Shown piece by piece: positions 32,312 to 41,612 of a stretch of 64,000 bases of DNA. A program made the translations under genes and the position numbers. Each line of letters opens with the position of its first letter. Within the stretch, counting starts at the first letter, position 1. Source of the stretch: JAFDZW01 sp035632315 (GTDB lineage Bacteria; Bacteroidota; Ignavibacteria; Palsa-1295); assembly GCA_035632315.1 (NCBI GenBank), contig DASQGZ010000049.1, positions 20,927 through 84,926 of the forward strand. The letters are read 5' to 3'. The notes beneath the pieces were generated by a model. It did not search any database and was not told the DNA's origin. It saw only the letters and a program-made list of their open reading frames with translations.

Positions 32312-33952
32312 ATGGAAGACCAACTACAACAACTGTTTCTCTCGGCAATACAACATATCCATCCGGAATTTTCCGGTGAGATCGAATTTTCGGTACCTCA
32401 AAATAAAGATCACGGCGACCTGGCAACAAATATCGCTTTGCAGCTTGCCAAGCCGATGAAAAAAACTCCGCGCTCTATCGCAGAAGAGATCACCGCGCGG
32501 CTGAAATCGAATAATCACATCGACTGGCTCCAATCCGTCGAGATCGCCGGCCCGGGTTTTATCAATATCAAATTTTCCCAGAAGCAATACTCAAATACCA
32601 TTCGCGAGATCGTTCGTGCGGGTACGTCATACGGCAGTTCGCAAAAACACCTCGGCAAAACAGTTAACCTCGAATGGGTGAGCGCCAACCCGACCGGAAA
32701 TTTGCACGCCGGTCACGGCAGGCAGGTATGTCTTGGGCTGGCAGTTGCAAATCTGCTTGAATGGATCGGCTATTCGGTCGTTCGCGAATATTATTTTAAT
32801 AATGCCGGCAACCAGATGAAGAATCTCGCGATCTCGACGCGGGTTCGGTACCTGCAAGAGCTTGGCGAACAGGTCGAACTTCCGGAAGACGGATATCACG
32901 GCGAAGAGATCGTCGAGATCGCTAAAGAGATCGTTACACAGCACGGAGAAAATTACCGCGGAGCCGAGCTTACCCAATTCCAGAAATTTGCGGAAGAAGA
33001 AAATTTTCGGCGCATCAAACATACGCTTACCAGACTTGGCGTCAAGCACGATATTTTTTTCAATGAGCAATCGCTCTATGATAGCGGTGCAGTCGCCAGA
33101 CTTATCGCATTGCTTCAAGAAAAAGGCCTTGCATACAAACAAGACGGCGCCATTTGGCTGAAGCTCTCTGCAATGGGGATGGAGCAAGACCGCGTTATTG
33201 TCAAATCATCAGGCGAACCGACATACCGGCTCCCGGATATTGCATACCACTCCGATAAACTTTCGCGCGGATATGATCACATCATCGATATTTTCGGCGC
33301 AGATCATATTGCGACGATACCCGATGTGCTGGTGGCACTGAAGGCGCTTGGCTACGATGAAGACAAGGTGACCGTCATCATTCATCAAATGGTCTCGTTC
33401 GTATCCAGCGGAGAGTTGATAAAATTCTCCAAACGAACGGGCGGTAATTATCTGCTCGACGATCTTATCGACGATGTCGGCTCTGATGCATCTAAATTCT
33501 TTTTCAATATGCGCGCTGTCGGCTCGCATCTTGAATTCGATGTCGAGCTGGCGAAAGATCAATCTGAAAAAAATCCGGTGTATTATGTGCAATACGCCCA
33601 TGCGCGCATTGCAAGCATTCTGCGGTTTGCGAACGACCAAGAGATCGACACATCGAATCTGGCAAATGCCGATCTCGATGTGCTGACACACTCTTCCGAA
33701 CACGACCTCGTCAAATTGCTTTCACAATTCCCGTCGCTTAGTTTTCGCGCTGCCGAAGCGCATGCGCCGCATCATATCTGCGAATATCTGCGTCAGGTCG
33801 CGGCAGGATTTCATAAATTTTATCACGATTGCCGCATTGTAGGCCAGCCGGAGCCCTTGCAATCGGCGCGGCTGGCGCTCGCACAGTCGGCAAAATATGT
33901 GCTTGGCGCAGGCTGTGCGCTGCTTGGCGTTTCGGCGCCGGAGAGTATGTAA
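32312..33952 (+). CDS. argS: arginyl-tRNA synthetase
   Basis: This 546-residue class I synthetase charges tRNA-Arg. It carries the N-terminal Add-1 domain, the HIGH-equivalent NPTGNLHAGHGR (HAGH at 132-135), a KMSKS-equivalent KFSKRTGG near 371-378 and the DALR anticodon-binding C-terminus (YVQYAHARIASILRF). Size is typical. Its TAA stop shares a base with the ATG of the next gene (TAATG), so the CNNM gene is translationally coupled to it. Confidence 0.95.
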   Translation: MEDQLQQLFLSAIQHIHPEFSGEIEFSVPQNKDHGDLATNIALQLAKPMKKTPRSIAEEITARLKSNNHIDWLQSVEIAGPGFINIKFSQKQYSNTIREIVRAGTSYGSSQKHLGKTVNLEWVSANPTGNLHAGHGRQVCLGLAVANLLEWIGYSVVREYYFNNAGNQMKNLAISTRVRYLQELGEQVELPEDGYHGEEIVEIAKEIVTQHGENYRGAELTQFQKFAEEENFRRIKHTLTRLGVKHDIFFNEQSLYDSGAVARLIALLQEKGLAYKQDGAIWLKLSAMGMEQDRVIVKSSGEPTYRLPDIAYHSDKLSRGYDHIIDIFGADHIATIPDVLVALKALGYDEDKVTVIIHQMVSFVSSGELIKFSKRTGGNYLLDDLIDDVGSDASKFFFNMRAVGSHLEFDVELAKDQSEKNPVYYVQYAHARIASILRFANDQEIDTSNLANADLDVLTHSSEHDLVKLLSQFPSLSFRAAEAHAPHHICEYLRQVAAGFHKFYHDCRIVGQPEPLQSARLALAQSAKYVLGAGCALLGVSAPESM

Positions 33953-35283
33953 TGCTCCCACTCTCGCTCGAAATATTGCTCGTTCTTATTACGCTTATCG
34001 TCTTCGCCTTGTTTTCAATGGTCGAGACGAGCATATTGACCGTGCGCAAATCGAGCCTCAGAAAAATGATCGAGGACGAAGATGAATCGCGCAAACGCCG
34101 CGATCACGCAGCGATCGTTCTCGAAATAAAATCACACCCCGAAGAATTTCTCGCGCTCGTGCAAAGCGGTGTTATTCTTTCGGTGATCTTTGCCGCAACA
34201 TTTTCAAGTTTTATCGCGCTTGACGACGTTGCGAACTTTATCGGACAGACATTCCCGATCAGCACAAAAGCCGCGAACGTGGTCGGATTGCTCGTGACGA
34301 TCCTGACGCTCGCGCCGCTGCTGTTGACATTCGGCGGACTCATCCCAAAGTCGATCGCGCTGCATCAGAACCGCCGCTTTGCGCTGATTTTTGCTCCGTA
34401 CGTGCTCGCTGCCTTACGATTTGCAAAAGCCGTTACGCACTTCCCTGTTGTACTGGCGAATATTGTTCTGCGGCCGTTCAAGGATTCTGCCAGTTTTTCC
34501 GAATCGCGTATCAGCGAAGAAGAATTTCTCGTGATGCTCGAAGAAGGCAAGCGCACAGGCATCATCGATGAAACAGAGAATGAGCTGATCGAGAATATTT
34601 TCGATTTTCGTGAAAAGACCGTTCGTGAAATAATGGTGCCGCGAACGAAGATCATTGCGATCGACATTGAAAGCCATCGCGATCTGGTCATTCATAAGAT
34701 CGTCGCCGAAGGCTATACACGGCTGCCGGTGTATCAGGATACGCTCGACAGCATCATCGGCGTCGTGTATTCAAAAGATGTGCTCGCGCTCATCGAACAT
34801 CCCGATCTTATTATGCTCTATGATATTATCCGGCCGGTCTCGTTCGTTCCGGAGACGAAACTGATCGCTGAACTACTGCGCGAACTGCAAACGAAGAAAA
34901 TGCACCTTGCCATCGTCATTGATGAATTCGGCGGAACAGCGGGCATTGCGACGCTCGAAGATATTTTGGAAGAGATCGTCGGCGAAATTCATGATGAATA
35001 TGATGAAGAGCAGCCCATTGTGATGGATGAAAAAAAACATGAGATCACGATGTCGGCGACCCTGCCAGTCGTGGATGCCAATCATCATCTCGAATCATTC
35101 TTTACGGGGTTTCGTATTCCCGAAGGAGATGAATATGACTCCGTCGGCGGCTATATCACAACGCTCTTTGGGCATATTCCCGAGACCAACGAATCTTTTG
35201 AAACCGACGGCGTAGAATTTACCGTTGTCAAACGAACCCCGAAAGAAGTGGTGCAGGTTCGAATGAGAGAAGTTGGGGTGTAG
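33952..35283 (+). CDS. CNNM/CorC-type transporter-associated protein (HlyC/CorC family)
   Basis: The 443-residue protein has an N-terminal membrane DUF21/CNNM domain with about four segments (near 5-25, 68-88, 99-120, 127-150), then a pair of CBS domains (about 205-325; REIMVPRTKIIAIDI; IGVVYSKDVLALI) and a CorC_HlyC transporter-associated C-terminal domain (EYDSVGGYITTLFGHIPE). The family takes part in magnesium or cobalt efflux and related ion homeostasis. The start is the ATG overlapping the argS stop; the frame extends upstream inside argS but without support. The 3-prime end runs directly into a period-8 repeat. Confidence 0.9.
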   Translation: MLPLSLEILLVLITLIVFALFSMVETSILTVRKSSLRKMIEDEDESRKRRDHAAIVLEIKSHPEEFLALVQSGVILSVIFAATFSSFIALDDVANFIGQTFPISTKAANVVGLLVTILTLAPLLLTFGGLIPKSIALHQNRRFALIFAPYVLAALRFAKAVTHFPVVLANIVLRPFKDSASFSESRISEEEFLVMLEEGKRTGIIDETENELIENIFDFREKTVREIMVPRTKIIAIDIESHRDLVIHKIVAEGYTRLPVYQDTLDSIIGVVYSKDVLALIEHPDLIMLYDIIRPVSFVPETKLIAELLRELQTKKMHLAIVIDEFGGTAGIATLEDILEEIVGEIHDEYDEEQPIVMDEKKHEITMSATLPVVDANHHLESFFTGFRIPEGDEYDSVGGYITTLFGHIPETNESFETDGVEFTVVKRTPKEVVQVRMREVGV

Positions 35284-35316
35284 GGGTATAGAGGTATAGG
35301 GGTATGGACGTATAGC
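35281..35316. repeat. period-8 tandem array (TAGGGGTA and variants)
   Basis: TAGGGGTA, TAGAGGTA, TAGGGGTA and TGGACGTA run in an 8-bp register starting inside the CNNM stop codon. A reverse-complement relative lies 120 bp downstream at 35432-35462. Confidence 0.7.
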
Positions 35317-35367
35317 GATAGTGATAGTGATAGATTGAAGCTTATGCTTTTTGTTTAATAGAGTGTA

Positions 35368-37551
35368 ATGTTGAACGATTTAAAACAGAACAACTTAAGA
35401 ATTATCAAAGATGACGGTGCATCGCGATGTGCACCCCTACACCCCTATACCCCTATACCCCTTCTTTCATTAGCACTGTTCATTTTCATAATTACGAATC
35501 TCAGTCCGAACACTGCATATTCCCAACCGAAAAAAGACGCCCTCGAAGCCAGCCGCTATGGGTTCGACCTCGAGCAGCAAGGGAAACTGCCGGAAGCATT
35601 GTTCGAGTATAACAAAGCGATCACCTCCGATCCGAAGTACCCCTATCCCGTTTCACGCATCGGAGCGATGTACCAGCGATTGCGCAATTATCCGCGTGCG
35701 ATAAATTTTCTCAAACGCGCGGTCACACTCGATTCGTCCTACGACGACTATAATTATTATAATCTCGGCACGTGCTACAAAGCGATGCATAAGCTCGATA
35801 GCGCGCTCATTTTTTATGAGATCTTTCTCAACCGGATGAATCCGATCGTCAAAGAGGACTCGATCGCTATGCACGACGCTGAATTCCTGCGCGACTACAC
35901 CGCAAAAAGCATCGAATTGCAAAAGAGGCCGAAGAATACGACCGATCCCGTCAAGCTCACGAGCGACATCAATTCCGGCTACGACGATTACGCGCCGTCG
36001 ATCACCGCCGATGGCGAAGTATTGTACTTTACATCGCACCGTCCTTCGACAAACATTCAGCAATATTACGAAACGAAGGATTTTGGCGACGATATTTTTG
36101 TCAGCAAGCGGGACGACAAAGGGAATTGGACTCCCAGCATCGCAATGCCCTCGCCGATCAATTCGAAAGATGACGAAGGTGTTGTCGGCATCAGCCCCGA
36201 CGGACAAACGGTGTATTATTCTCTTTGCCGCAGACCTGATGGTTTTGGCGATTGCGACATTTATCAAAGTACGCTCAGCGGAACAGATTGGAGCAAACCA
36301 AAAAATCTCGGCCGTTCGATCAACTCGGCAGCATGGGATTCTCATCCGTCGATCTCGCCGGACGGTAACGCGATGTATTTCTCGAGCCGCAGAGCAGGTT
36401 CGATCGATAGCTCGGAAGATATTTGGGTCGCCTATCGAAACGGTGACGGCACGTGGGGACCTCCGGTCAATCTGGGCCCGACGATCAACACCGAAGGCAG
36501 CGAACGCAGCCCATTCATTGCGGCTGATGGCGTGACACTCTACTTTTCATCGAACGGCCATCCCGGCTTCGGTGCGCATGATCTGTTTATGACGCGCAAG
36601 CAGCCTGACGGCGGCTGGAGCGATCCGATCAATCTCGGATCTCCGATCAATGGCGCTGATGATGATGAATATCTCACAATGGCGCCGGGTGCAAAAACTG
36701 TTTTTTATGCAAGCCGTCGCGGCAATGCAAATACCGGTTTCGATATTTACGAGGCAGTTCTTCCGCCTGAACTGATGCCGTTCCCGGTGACCCTCGTCAA
36801 AGGCCTTGTCGTTGACAAGTCAAGCCGCAAGTCCCTCGGCGCAAAGATCGAAGTTGCCGATCTCGATAAAGACGAACCGTACGGTTCGTATCAATCGAAC
36901 AGCGCAACCGGAAAATTTTTCTTCCCGATCACCAAAGGACGCACATATGGCATCACCGCCTCCGTCCCGCATTATACATTTTATTCGCAGCATTATACCG
37001 TACCCGATTCTTCGAAATATACCGAAGTCAATTATACGATCGAACTCTCGCAAGTGCCCGATTCGACCGGGCTTGTTGCCGAGAATGAGGATGATAGCGA
37101 TAATAACAACGGCAATAATAACAATGGGAATAATAACAACGGGAATAATAATAATAATAACGGACACCTCAATAATAATGGAAACGGTAATGGAAATTTT
37201 GGCGACGGCAATGCGCTCAACAATATCTTCTTCGATTTCAATAAAGCGACACTTCGAAAAGAATCCATCCCTGAATTAAAAAATCTTGTTCGCTTTTTAG
37301 CCGAGAACCCGAAGATCAAGATCGAAATTTCCGGTCACACCGACAGCATCGGTACTGCGGAGTACAATCAGACGCTTTCACAAGAACGTGCGAATGCCGT
37401 TCGTGAATATCTCATTGGTCATGGTGTCAAAGCAAAACATGTATCTGCCAAAGGCTACGGCGCTACACGGCCCATCGCGCCAAACGACACCGAAGAGAAC
37501 CGTCAGCGCAACCGCCGCACCGAGTTTCACATCACCAACAGAAAAAGCTGA
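35368..37551 (+). CDS. PorE-like TPR/beta-propeller/OmpA-family protein
   Basis: The 727-residue protein has a secretion signal (LLSLALFIFIITNLSPNTAYSQ), TPR helices (about 55-180; GKLPEALFEYNKAITSDPKYPY), a PD40-type beta-propeller with repeated SPDGQTVYYS, SPDGNAMYFS and AADGVTLYFSS blades (about 190-450), a CarboxypepD-reg-like domain (VKGLVVDKSSRKSLGAKIEV), an Asn/Gly-rich linker (about 570-610) and an OmpA peptidoglycan-binding domain with KIEISGHTDSIGTAEYNQTLS. This order matches PorE, the T9SS periplasmic peptidoglycan anchor, which fits the T9SS cargo in the window. The residues just before the hydrophobic signal (APLHPYTPIP) are encoded by the period-8 repeat. nadD overlaps its stop as TGATG. 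Confidence 0.8.
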   Translation: MLNDLKQNNLRIIKDDGASRCAPLHPYTPIPLLSLALFIFIITNLSPNTAYSQPKKDALEASRYGFDLEQQGKLPEALFEYNKAITSDPKYPYPVSRIGAMYQRLRNYPRAINFLKRAVTLDSSYDDYNYYNLGTCYKAMHKLDSALIFYEIFLNRMNPIVKEDSIAMHDAEFLRDYTAKSIELQKRPKNTTDPVKLTSDINSGYDDYAPSITADGEVLYFTSHRPSTNIQQYYETKDFGDDIFVSKRDDKGNWTPSIAMPSPINSKDDEGVVGISPDGQTVYYSLCRRPDGFGDCDIYQSTLSGTDWSKPKNLGRSINSAAWDSHPSISPDGNAMYFSSRRAGSIDSSEDIWVAYRNGDGTWGPPVNLGPTINTEGSERSPFIAADGVTLYFSSNGHPGFGAHDLFMTRKQPDGGWSDPINLGSPINGADDDEYLTMAPGAKTVFYASRRGNANTGFDIYEAVLPPELMPFPVTLVKGLVVDKSSRKSLGAKIEVADLDKDEPYGSYQSNSATGKFFFPITKGRTYGITASVPHYTFYSQHYTVPDSSKYTEVNYTIELSQVPDSTGLVAENEDDSDNNNGNNNNGNNNNGNNNNNNGHLNNNGNGNGNFGDGNALNNIFFDFNKATLRKESIPELKNLVRFLAENPKIKIEISGHTDSIGTAEYNQTLSQERANAVREYLIGHGVKAKHVSAKGYGATRPIAPNDTEENRQRNRRTEFHITNRKS
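35432..35462. repeat. period-8 tandem array (CACCCCTA/TACCCCTA) inside the coding sequence
   Basis: Four 8-bp units encode part of the leader of the PorE-like protein and are complementary to the array at 35281-35316. Confidence 0.7.
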
Positions 37552-38129
37552 TGCGGCTCGGAATATTCGGAGGCACATTCGATCCGCCGCATATCGGGCA
37601 TTTGATCATCGGTGAATTTGCCGTCGGCGCACTTGGGCTTGACAAACTGCTCATCGTTCCGAACAGCGAACCTCTGTTGAAGAATACGTCCGAGCACTCA
37701 TCGCCCGAACATCGCGCTGCGATGACAAGACTTGCGATAGCGCACAATCCTAAATTCGAATTTTCCGATATAGAGATCGCTCGCACCGGCGCGTCATACA
37801 CCATTGATACGATCCGAGAGATCAAGCGCCGGATGAATCCCGAAGCATTATTTGTCATCATCGGCGCCGACAATCTCGATCTCTTCCCAAAATGGCATGA
37901 GATTGGCGCGGTCCTGAACGAAAGCCGCGTCGTTGTTTGCGACAGGCTTGGCGGGCATTCTCACATTCCACAGGACATATTGCAACGAGTTCAGATCCTC
38001 GATTCGCCGATCGTTGAGATCTCTTCGACAAGTATTCGCGAACGAATTCGCCGCGGTGAGAGCATCCGATATTTTGTACCCAATGAGGTGGGTACATATA
38101 TTACGAACAATCATCTGTACGAGCAGTAG
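37551..38129 (+). CDS. nadD: nicotinate-nucleotide adenylyltransferase
   Basis: The 192-residue enzyme adenylates nicotinate mononucleotide to deamido-NAD. The nucleotidyltransferase motif GGTFDPPHIGH is at 7-17 and the second signature SSTSIRERIRRGESIRYFVP near 159-178 corresponds to the ISSTxIR motif. It overlaps the PorE-like stop as TGATG. Together with nadB (7400) it shows a de novo NAD route in this genome. The convergent mfd gene ends 19 bp away. Confidence 0.95.
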   Translation: MRLGIFGGTFDPPHIGHLIIGEFAVGALGLDKLLIVPNSEPLLKNTSEHSSPEHRAAMTRLAIAHNPKFEFSDIEIARTGASYTIDTIREIKRRMNPEALFVIIGADNLDLFPKWHEIGAVLNESRVVVCDRLGGHSHIPQDILQRVQILDSPIVEISSTSIRERIRRGESIRYFVPNEVGTYITNNHLYEQ

Positions 38130-38147
38130 CTCCGACTTCAGTCAGCG

Positions 38148-41100
38148 CTACTGAGTAGCAGTCCCTTCCAATATTTCCGACAACACAGTCTCAATTTCTT
38201 GTAATCTCTCGACCGAGCGTTCTTTCGTTTGCAATTTGACCATAATAAATAATTTTTTTCCGTCGGGTACAATTCTGATGCGCGACTGTCCGAGCGCGTT
38301 CAATGCGTCGAGAATACGCGGGAAAAATTCCTGATAGTAATCGCTCTGATCTTCGCTCGGAAGCGAAATGCGCAGCGAACGCGAAACGTCGTCAACCGAA
38401 AGTCCGCGCAGTCCGAGTTTTATCGCCAGGATCCGGATCGTAGCAATATGTGCAAGATTTGTTACTTCTTCCGGCGGCGGACCGAAGCGGTCGCGCAGTT
38501 CTGTCGCAAGTTCTTCGAGCTCGGTTTGTTCGTTGATACGTGCAAAGCGCTGATAGAATGCGAACCGTTCGGCGTCGTCTTCTATATAATGCTCCGGAAT
38601 GAGCGCATCGACACCAAGCGAAAGCCGCACTGTCTCACTGTCTGCGTCGAATCGTTTGATGAACGGATTTTTTCGTCCTTCAGAAGGAACATCTTTGAAG
38701 AGCTCGCTGAATTCCTCTTCTTTTAGTTCGTCCACTGCTTCGGCAAGTGTTTTTTGGAACAGCTCAAAGCCGATCTCGTTGATGAACCCGGATTGTTCGG
38801 CGCCGAGCAGATTTCCTGCGCCGCGAATTTCAAGATCGCGCATCGCCAGCTGAAAGCCGGCACCAAGATCTGAAAATTCTTCCATTGCTTCGAGCCGCCT
38901 GAGCGAATCTTTCGACAGATTTTTCACCGGCAGCGTCACCAAATAACAATACGCCTGCTCGTTCGAACGCCCGACCCTCCCGCGAAGCTGATAGAGTTCT
39001 GCCAAACCGAAATGATGCGCCCGATTGACGATGATCGTATTTGCGTTCGGGACATCGAGTCCTGATTCGACGATCTTCGTTGCGCAAAGAATGTCAATTT
39101 TGCGTTCGAGAAAATCGCGCATTGCTTTTTCGATCTGCGTTGCCGTGAGCTGCCCGTGAATGATACCGATGCGCGCACGCGGAGCAAGCGTTCGAAGTTT
39201 CGTCGCAAAGAGCTCGATGTCGTTTACTTTATCGTTGATCGCATAGATCTGTCCGCCGCGCTCCATCTCACGCCTGATAGCCATACGGATAGTTTCGCTT
39301 TCGAGTTCGGTGAGAATCTCCGTGCTGATCGGCAATCTGTTCTTCGGCGGCGTCTCGATCACCGAAAGATCACGTGCGCCAAGCAGCGAAAAATTCAGTG
39401 TACGCGGGATCGGCGTTGCTGTCAGCGTCAGCGTATCAACGGTCGCGCGAAGCTCGCGAAGTTTTTCTTTTGCTGCGACGCCGAACCGATGTTCTTCGTC
39501 AATGATCAACAAGCCGAGATCGCTGAATGCAACATCTTTCGACAAAATGCGATGCGTGCCGATGAGCACGTCGGTCTTCCCTTCTGCAAGACGTGCAAGA
39601 ATTTCTTTCTGTTCTTTCGGCGAGCGAAAGCGCGAGAGCGCGGCGACATTCACGCCGAATCGTTCGAGCCGGTCTTTGAACGAGCGTTCATGCTGTTCGG
39701 CGAGGATCGTCGTCGGCACGAGCACGGCAACTTGTTTTTTATCGAGCGCCGCTTTCATCGCCGCGCGCATCGCAACTTCTGTTTTGCCGTATCCGACGTC
39801 GCCGCAGACAAGTCTGTCCATCGGCGCCCCGGTCTCCATATCTTTTTTTACATCGGATGTTGCACGCGCTTGATCGGGAGTGTCCTCATACAAGAATGCC
39901 GCTTCCATTTCATGCTGGATCACATCGTCAGCAGCAAAAGCAAAGCCATGCATTTTTTTTCGCTTCGCATAAATTTGAATGAGATTACGCGCGATGTCTT
40001 TGAGGCGCCGTTTTGTTCTTTCTTTCGTGCGCGCCCATTGCGACGAACCGAGCTTTGAAAGTTCAACTGATTCCGGCGATACTTCGGCTGCTGAGTACCG
40101 CGAAAGTTTTGAGATGTAATCGAGATTGACGAAGAGCGTATCGCCATCGCGATACGAAAGGCGAACAACTTCCTGTTTTGCATCCTGGACAGTGATCGTA
40201 TCGAGGCCCATGAATTTACCGATGCCTTTGTCTTCGTGTACAAGCAGGTCGCCGCGCTTAAGCGAGCGCAATTCACGTAGCGAAATGCCTTTCGAACGCG
40301 AGCCGCGCTTACGGCTGGCAGCGCCCTTCTCGCGACGCCTGCCGAAGAGTTCGTGCTCGGTATATATGACCGTTCGTGCATCGGAACCAAGCGCAAAACC
40401 AAATGCAAGCGACGAAGAAAGAAATTGTAACCGCCCACGTGCGCTTTCCTCTTCTGCATCGTCATCATCCGATTGTTCGCCGATGAGCAGATCTTCCAAT
40501 CGTCCCAGAAGCTCTTTTGCTTCGGCGGTCAAGATGACCGTCGTTCCCGTATCGCGCAGTCTGTCGATCTCTTCGCGAATGAGTTTTAAGTTCGCCTGAA
40601 AATTCGGCTGGCGGCGTGTTGCAAAATCAACCGCAGCAAAACCATCCATATCGAAATTCGATACTGCTACTCGCGTCAAGCTGCGAAGCTGCATCATTAT
40701 CTCATTTGCATGTTGTTCTTCAAGCAAATGATATATGCGTTCCGGTTCGACGGTAATCGCAAGAACACTGGGATCAAGGTAATCGAGCACGCTCGCAGTT
40801 CGCTCGACATCTTCGGATTCGAGCGCGTTCGGGATTAGCACCAACTCCGTACGGTGCGCGATCGAACGCTGGCTGATAACGTCAAACTCACGGATGGATT
40901 CGATCTCGTCGCCGAAAAATTCGATGCGGTACGGGACGGTCTCGGTGAACGGAAAAATATCGATGATGCCTCCGCGAACAGCATAATCGCCGCAGCCATC
41001 GACGAAATTCTTCGATTCAAAGCGGTGATCTCGCAGCCACCGCTGCAATAACTCGAATCCTGTTTCTTGTTGTGTGCGAAGTGTCAGCGTTTCGAGCTTG

Positions 41101-41534
41101 AACTCGTTCGCATTCGGTACCGCGATCGCAAGACATTCGGCTTGCGCAACGATCACGATCGGTTCTTGCGCCATCGAGATCCGTTCGAGCGCTTCAAGCA
41201 ATCCGCCGATGTTTTCGGTATCGCTGATGTTTTTGTGCAATGCTTCCGAAATGCGCGAACGATGTTCGATATGCGAGAACAGCACGACCGATGATTCGCC
41301 AAGTAGTTTGGCAAGATCATCGTAGATGCGTTCGGCATCGGCACTCGTCTCGACCGTGATGAAGAGTTCGCGTTTCGTCTGTAAAAATATCTCTGCCAAT
41401 GCAAGTGCATCGAATGACGGCACGACATTCGAAAATCGTAATTTCTTGTCTGAATGTTGAATTGCCTCAAGCGACTGCTCAAGCGCAGGCAGCGATCTGG
41501 CATACTGTTCGAGCGATCTGAAAAGCGGAGTCAC
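38148..41534 (-). CDS. mfd: transcription-repair coupling factor
   Basis: The 1128-residue protein releases RNA polymerase stalled at DNA damage and recruits UvrA. The N-terminal UvrB-like part (to about 350), a CarD-type RNA-polymerase-interaction domain (about 420-490; KRGDLLVHEDKGIGKFMGL), a superfamily 2 helicase with Walker A GDVGYGKTE (about 579-587), Walker B DEEHRFG, TATPIPRTLNFSL, and the C-terminal TRCF domain are in order. The start is a GTG at 41534 (GTG-ACT-CCG). It is monocistronic, preceded by a minus-strand membrane protein gene. Confidence 0.95.
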   Translation of the reverse strand: MTPLFRSLEQYARSLPALEQSLEAIQHSDKKLRFSNVVPSFDALALAEIFLQTKRELFITVETSADAERIYDDLAKLLGESSVVLFSHIEHRSRISEALHKNISDTENIGGLLEALERISMAQEPIVIVAQAECLAIAVPNANEFKLETLTLRTQQETGFELLQRWLRDHRFESKNFVDGCGDYAVRGGIIDIFPFTETVPYRIEFFGDEIESIREFDVISQRSIAHRTELVLIPNALESEDVERTASVLDYLDPSVLAITVEPERIYHLLEEQHANEIMMQLRSLTRVAVSNFDMDGFAAVDFATRRQPNFQANLKLIREEIDRLRDTGTTVILTAEAKELLGRLEDLLIGEQSDDDDAEEESARGRLQFLSSSLAFGFALGSDARTVIYTEHELFGRRREKGAASRKRGSRSKGISLRELRSLKRGDLLVHEDKGIGKFMGLDTITVQDAKQEVVRLSYRDGDTLFVNLDYISKLSRYSAAEVSPESVELSKLGSSQWARTKERTKRRLKDIARNLIQIYAKRKKMHGFAFAADDVIQHEMEAAFLYEDTPDQARATSDVKKDMETGAPMDRLVCGDVGYGKTEVAMRAAMKAALDKKQVAVLVPTTILAEQHERSFKDRLERFGVNVAALSRFRSPKEQKEILARLAEGKTDVLIGTHRILSKDVAFSDLGLLIIDEEHRFGVAAKEKLRELRATVDTLTLTATPIPRTLNFSLLGARDLSVIETPPKNRLPISTEILTELESETIRMAIRREMERGGQIYAINDKVNDIELFATKLRTLAPRARIGIIHGQLTATQIEKAMRDFLERKIDILCATKIVESGLDVPNANTIIVNRAHHFGLAELYQLRGRVGRSNEQAYCYLVTLPVKNLSKDSLRRLEAMEEFSDLGAGFQLAMRDLEIRGAGNLLGAEQSGFINEIGFELFQKTLAEAVDELKEEEFSELFKDVPSEGRKNPFIKRFDADSETVRLSLGVDALIPEHYIEDDAERFAFYQRFARINEQTELEELATELRDRFGPPPEEVTNLAHIATIRILAIKLGLRGLSVDDVSRSLRISLPSEDQSDYYQEFFPRILDALNALGQSRIRIVPDGKKLFIMVKLQTKERSVERLQEIETVLSEILEGTATQ

Positions 41535-41612
41535 GATAAAAATTTAAAAAGCACAATAATCCTGCGCTAAAGTATTTTATTACTTCAGCACAGGTTCGTA
41601 GAATCCAAACAA

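Noticed and set aside
33829..33951. N-terminal extension of the CNNM protein inside argS
   Set aside because: It is an alternative frame of the argS coding sequence; the ATG at 33952 overlaps the argS stop.
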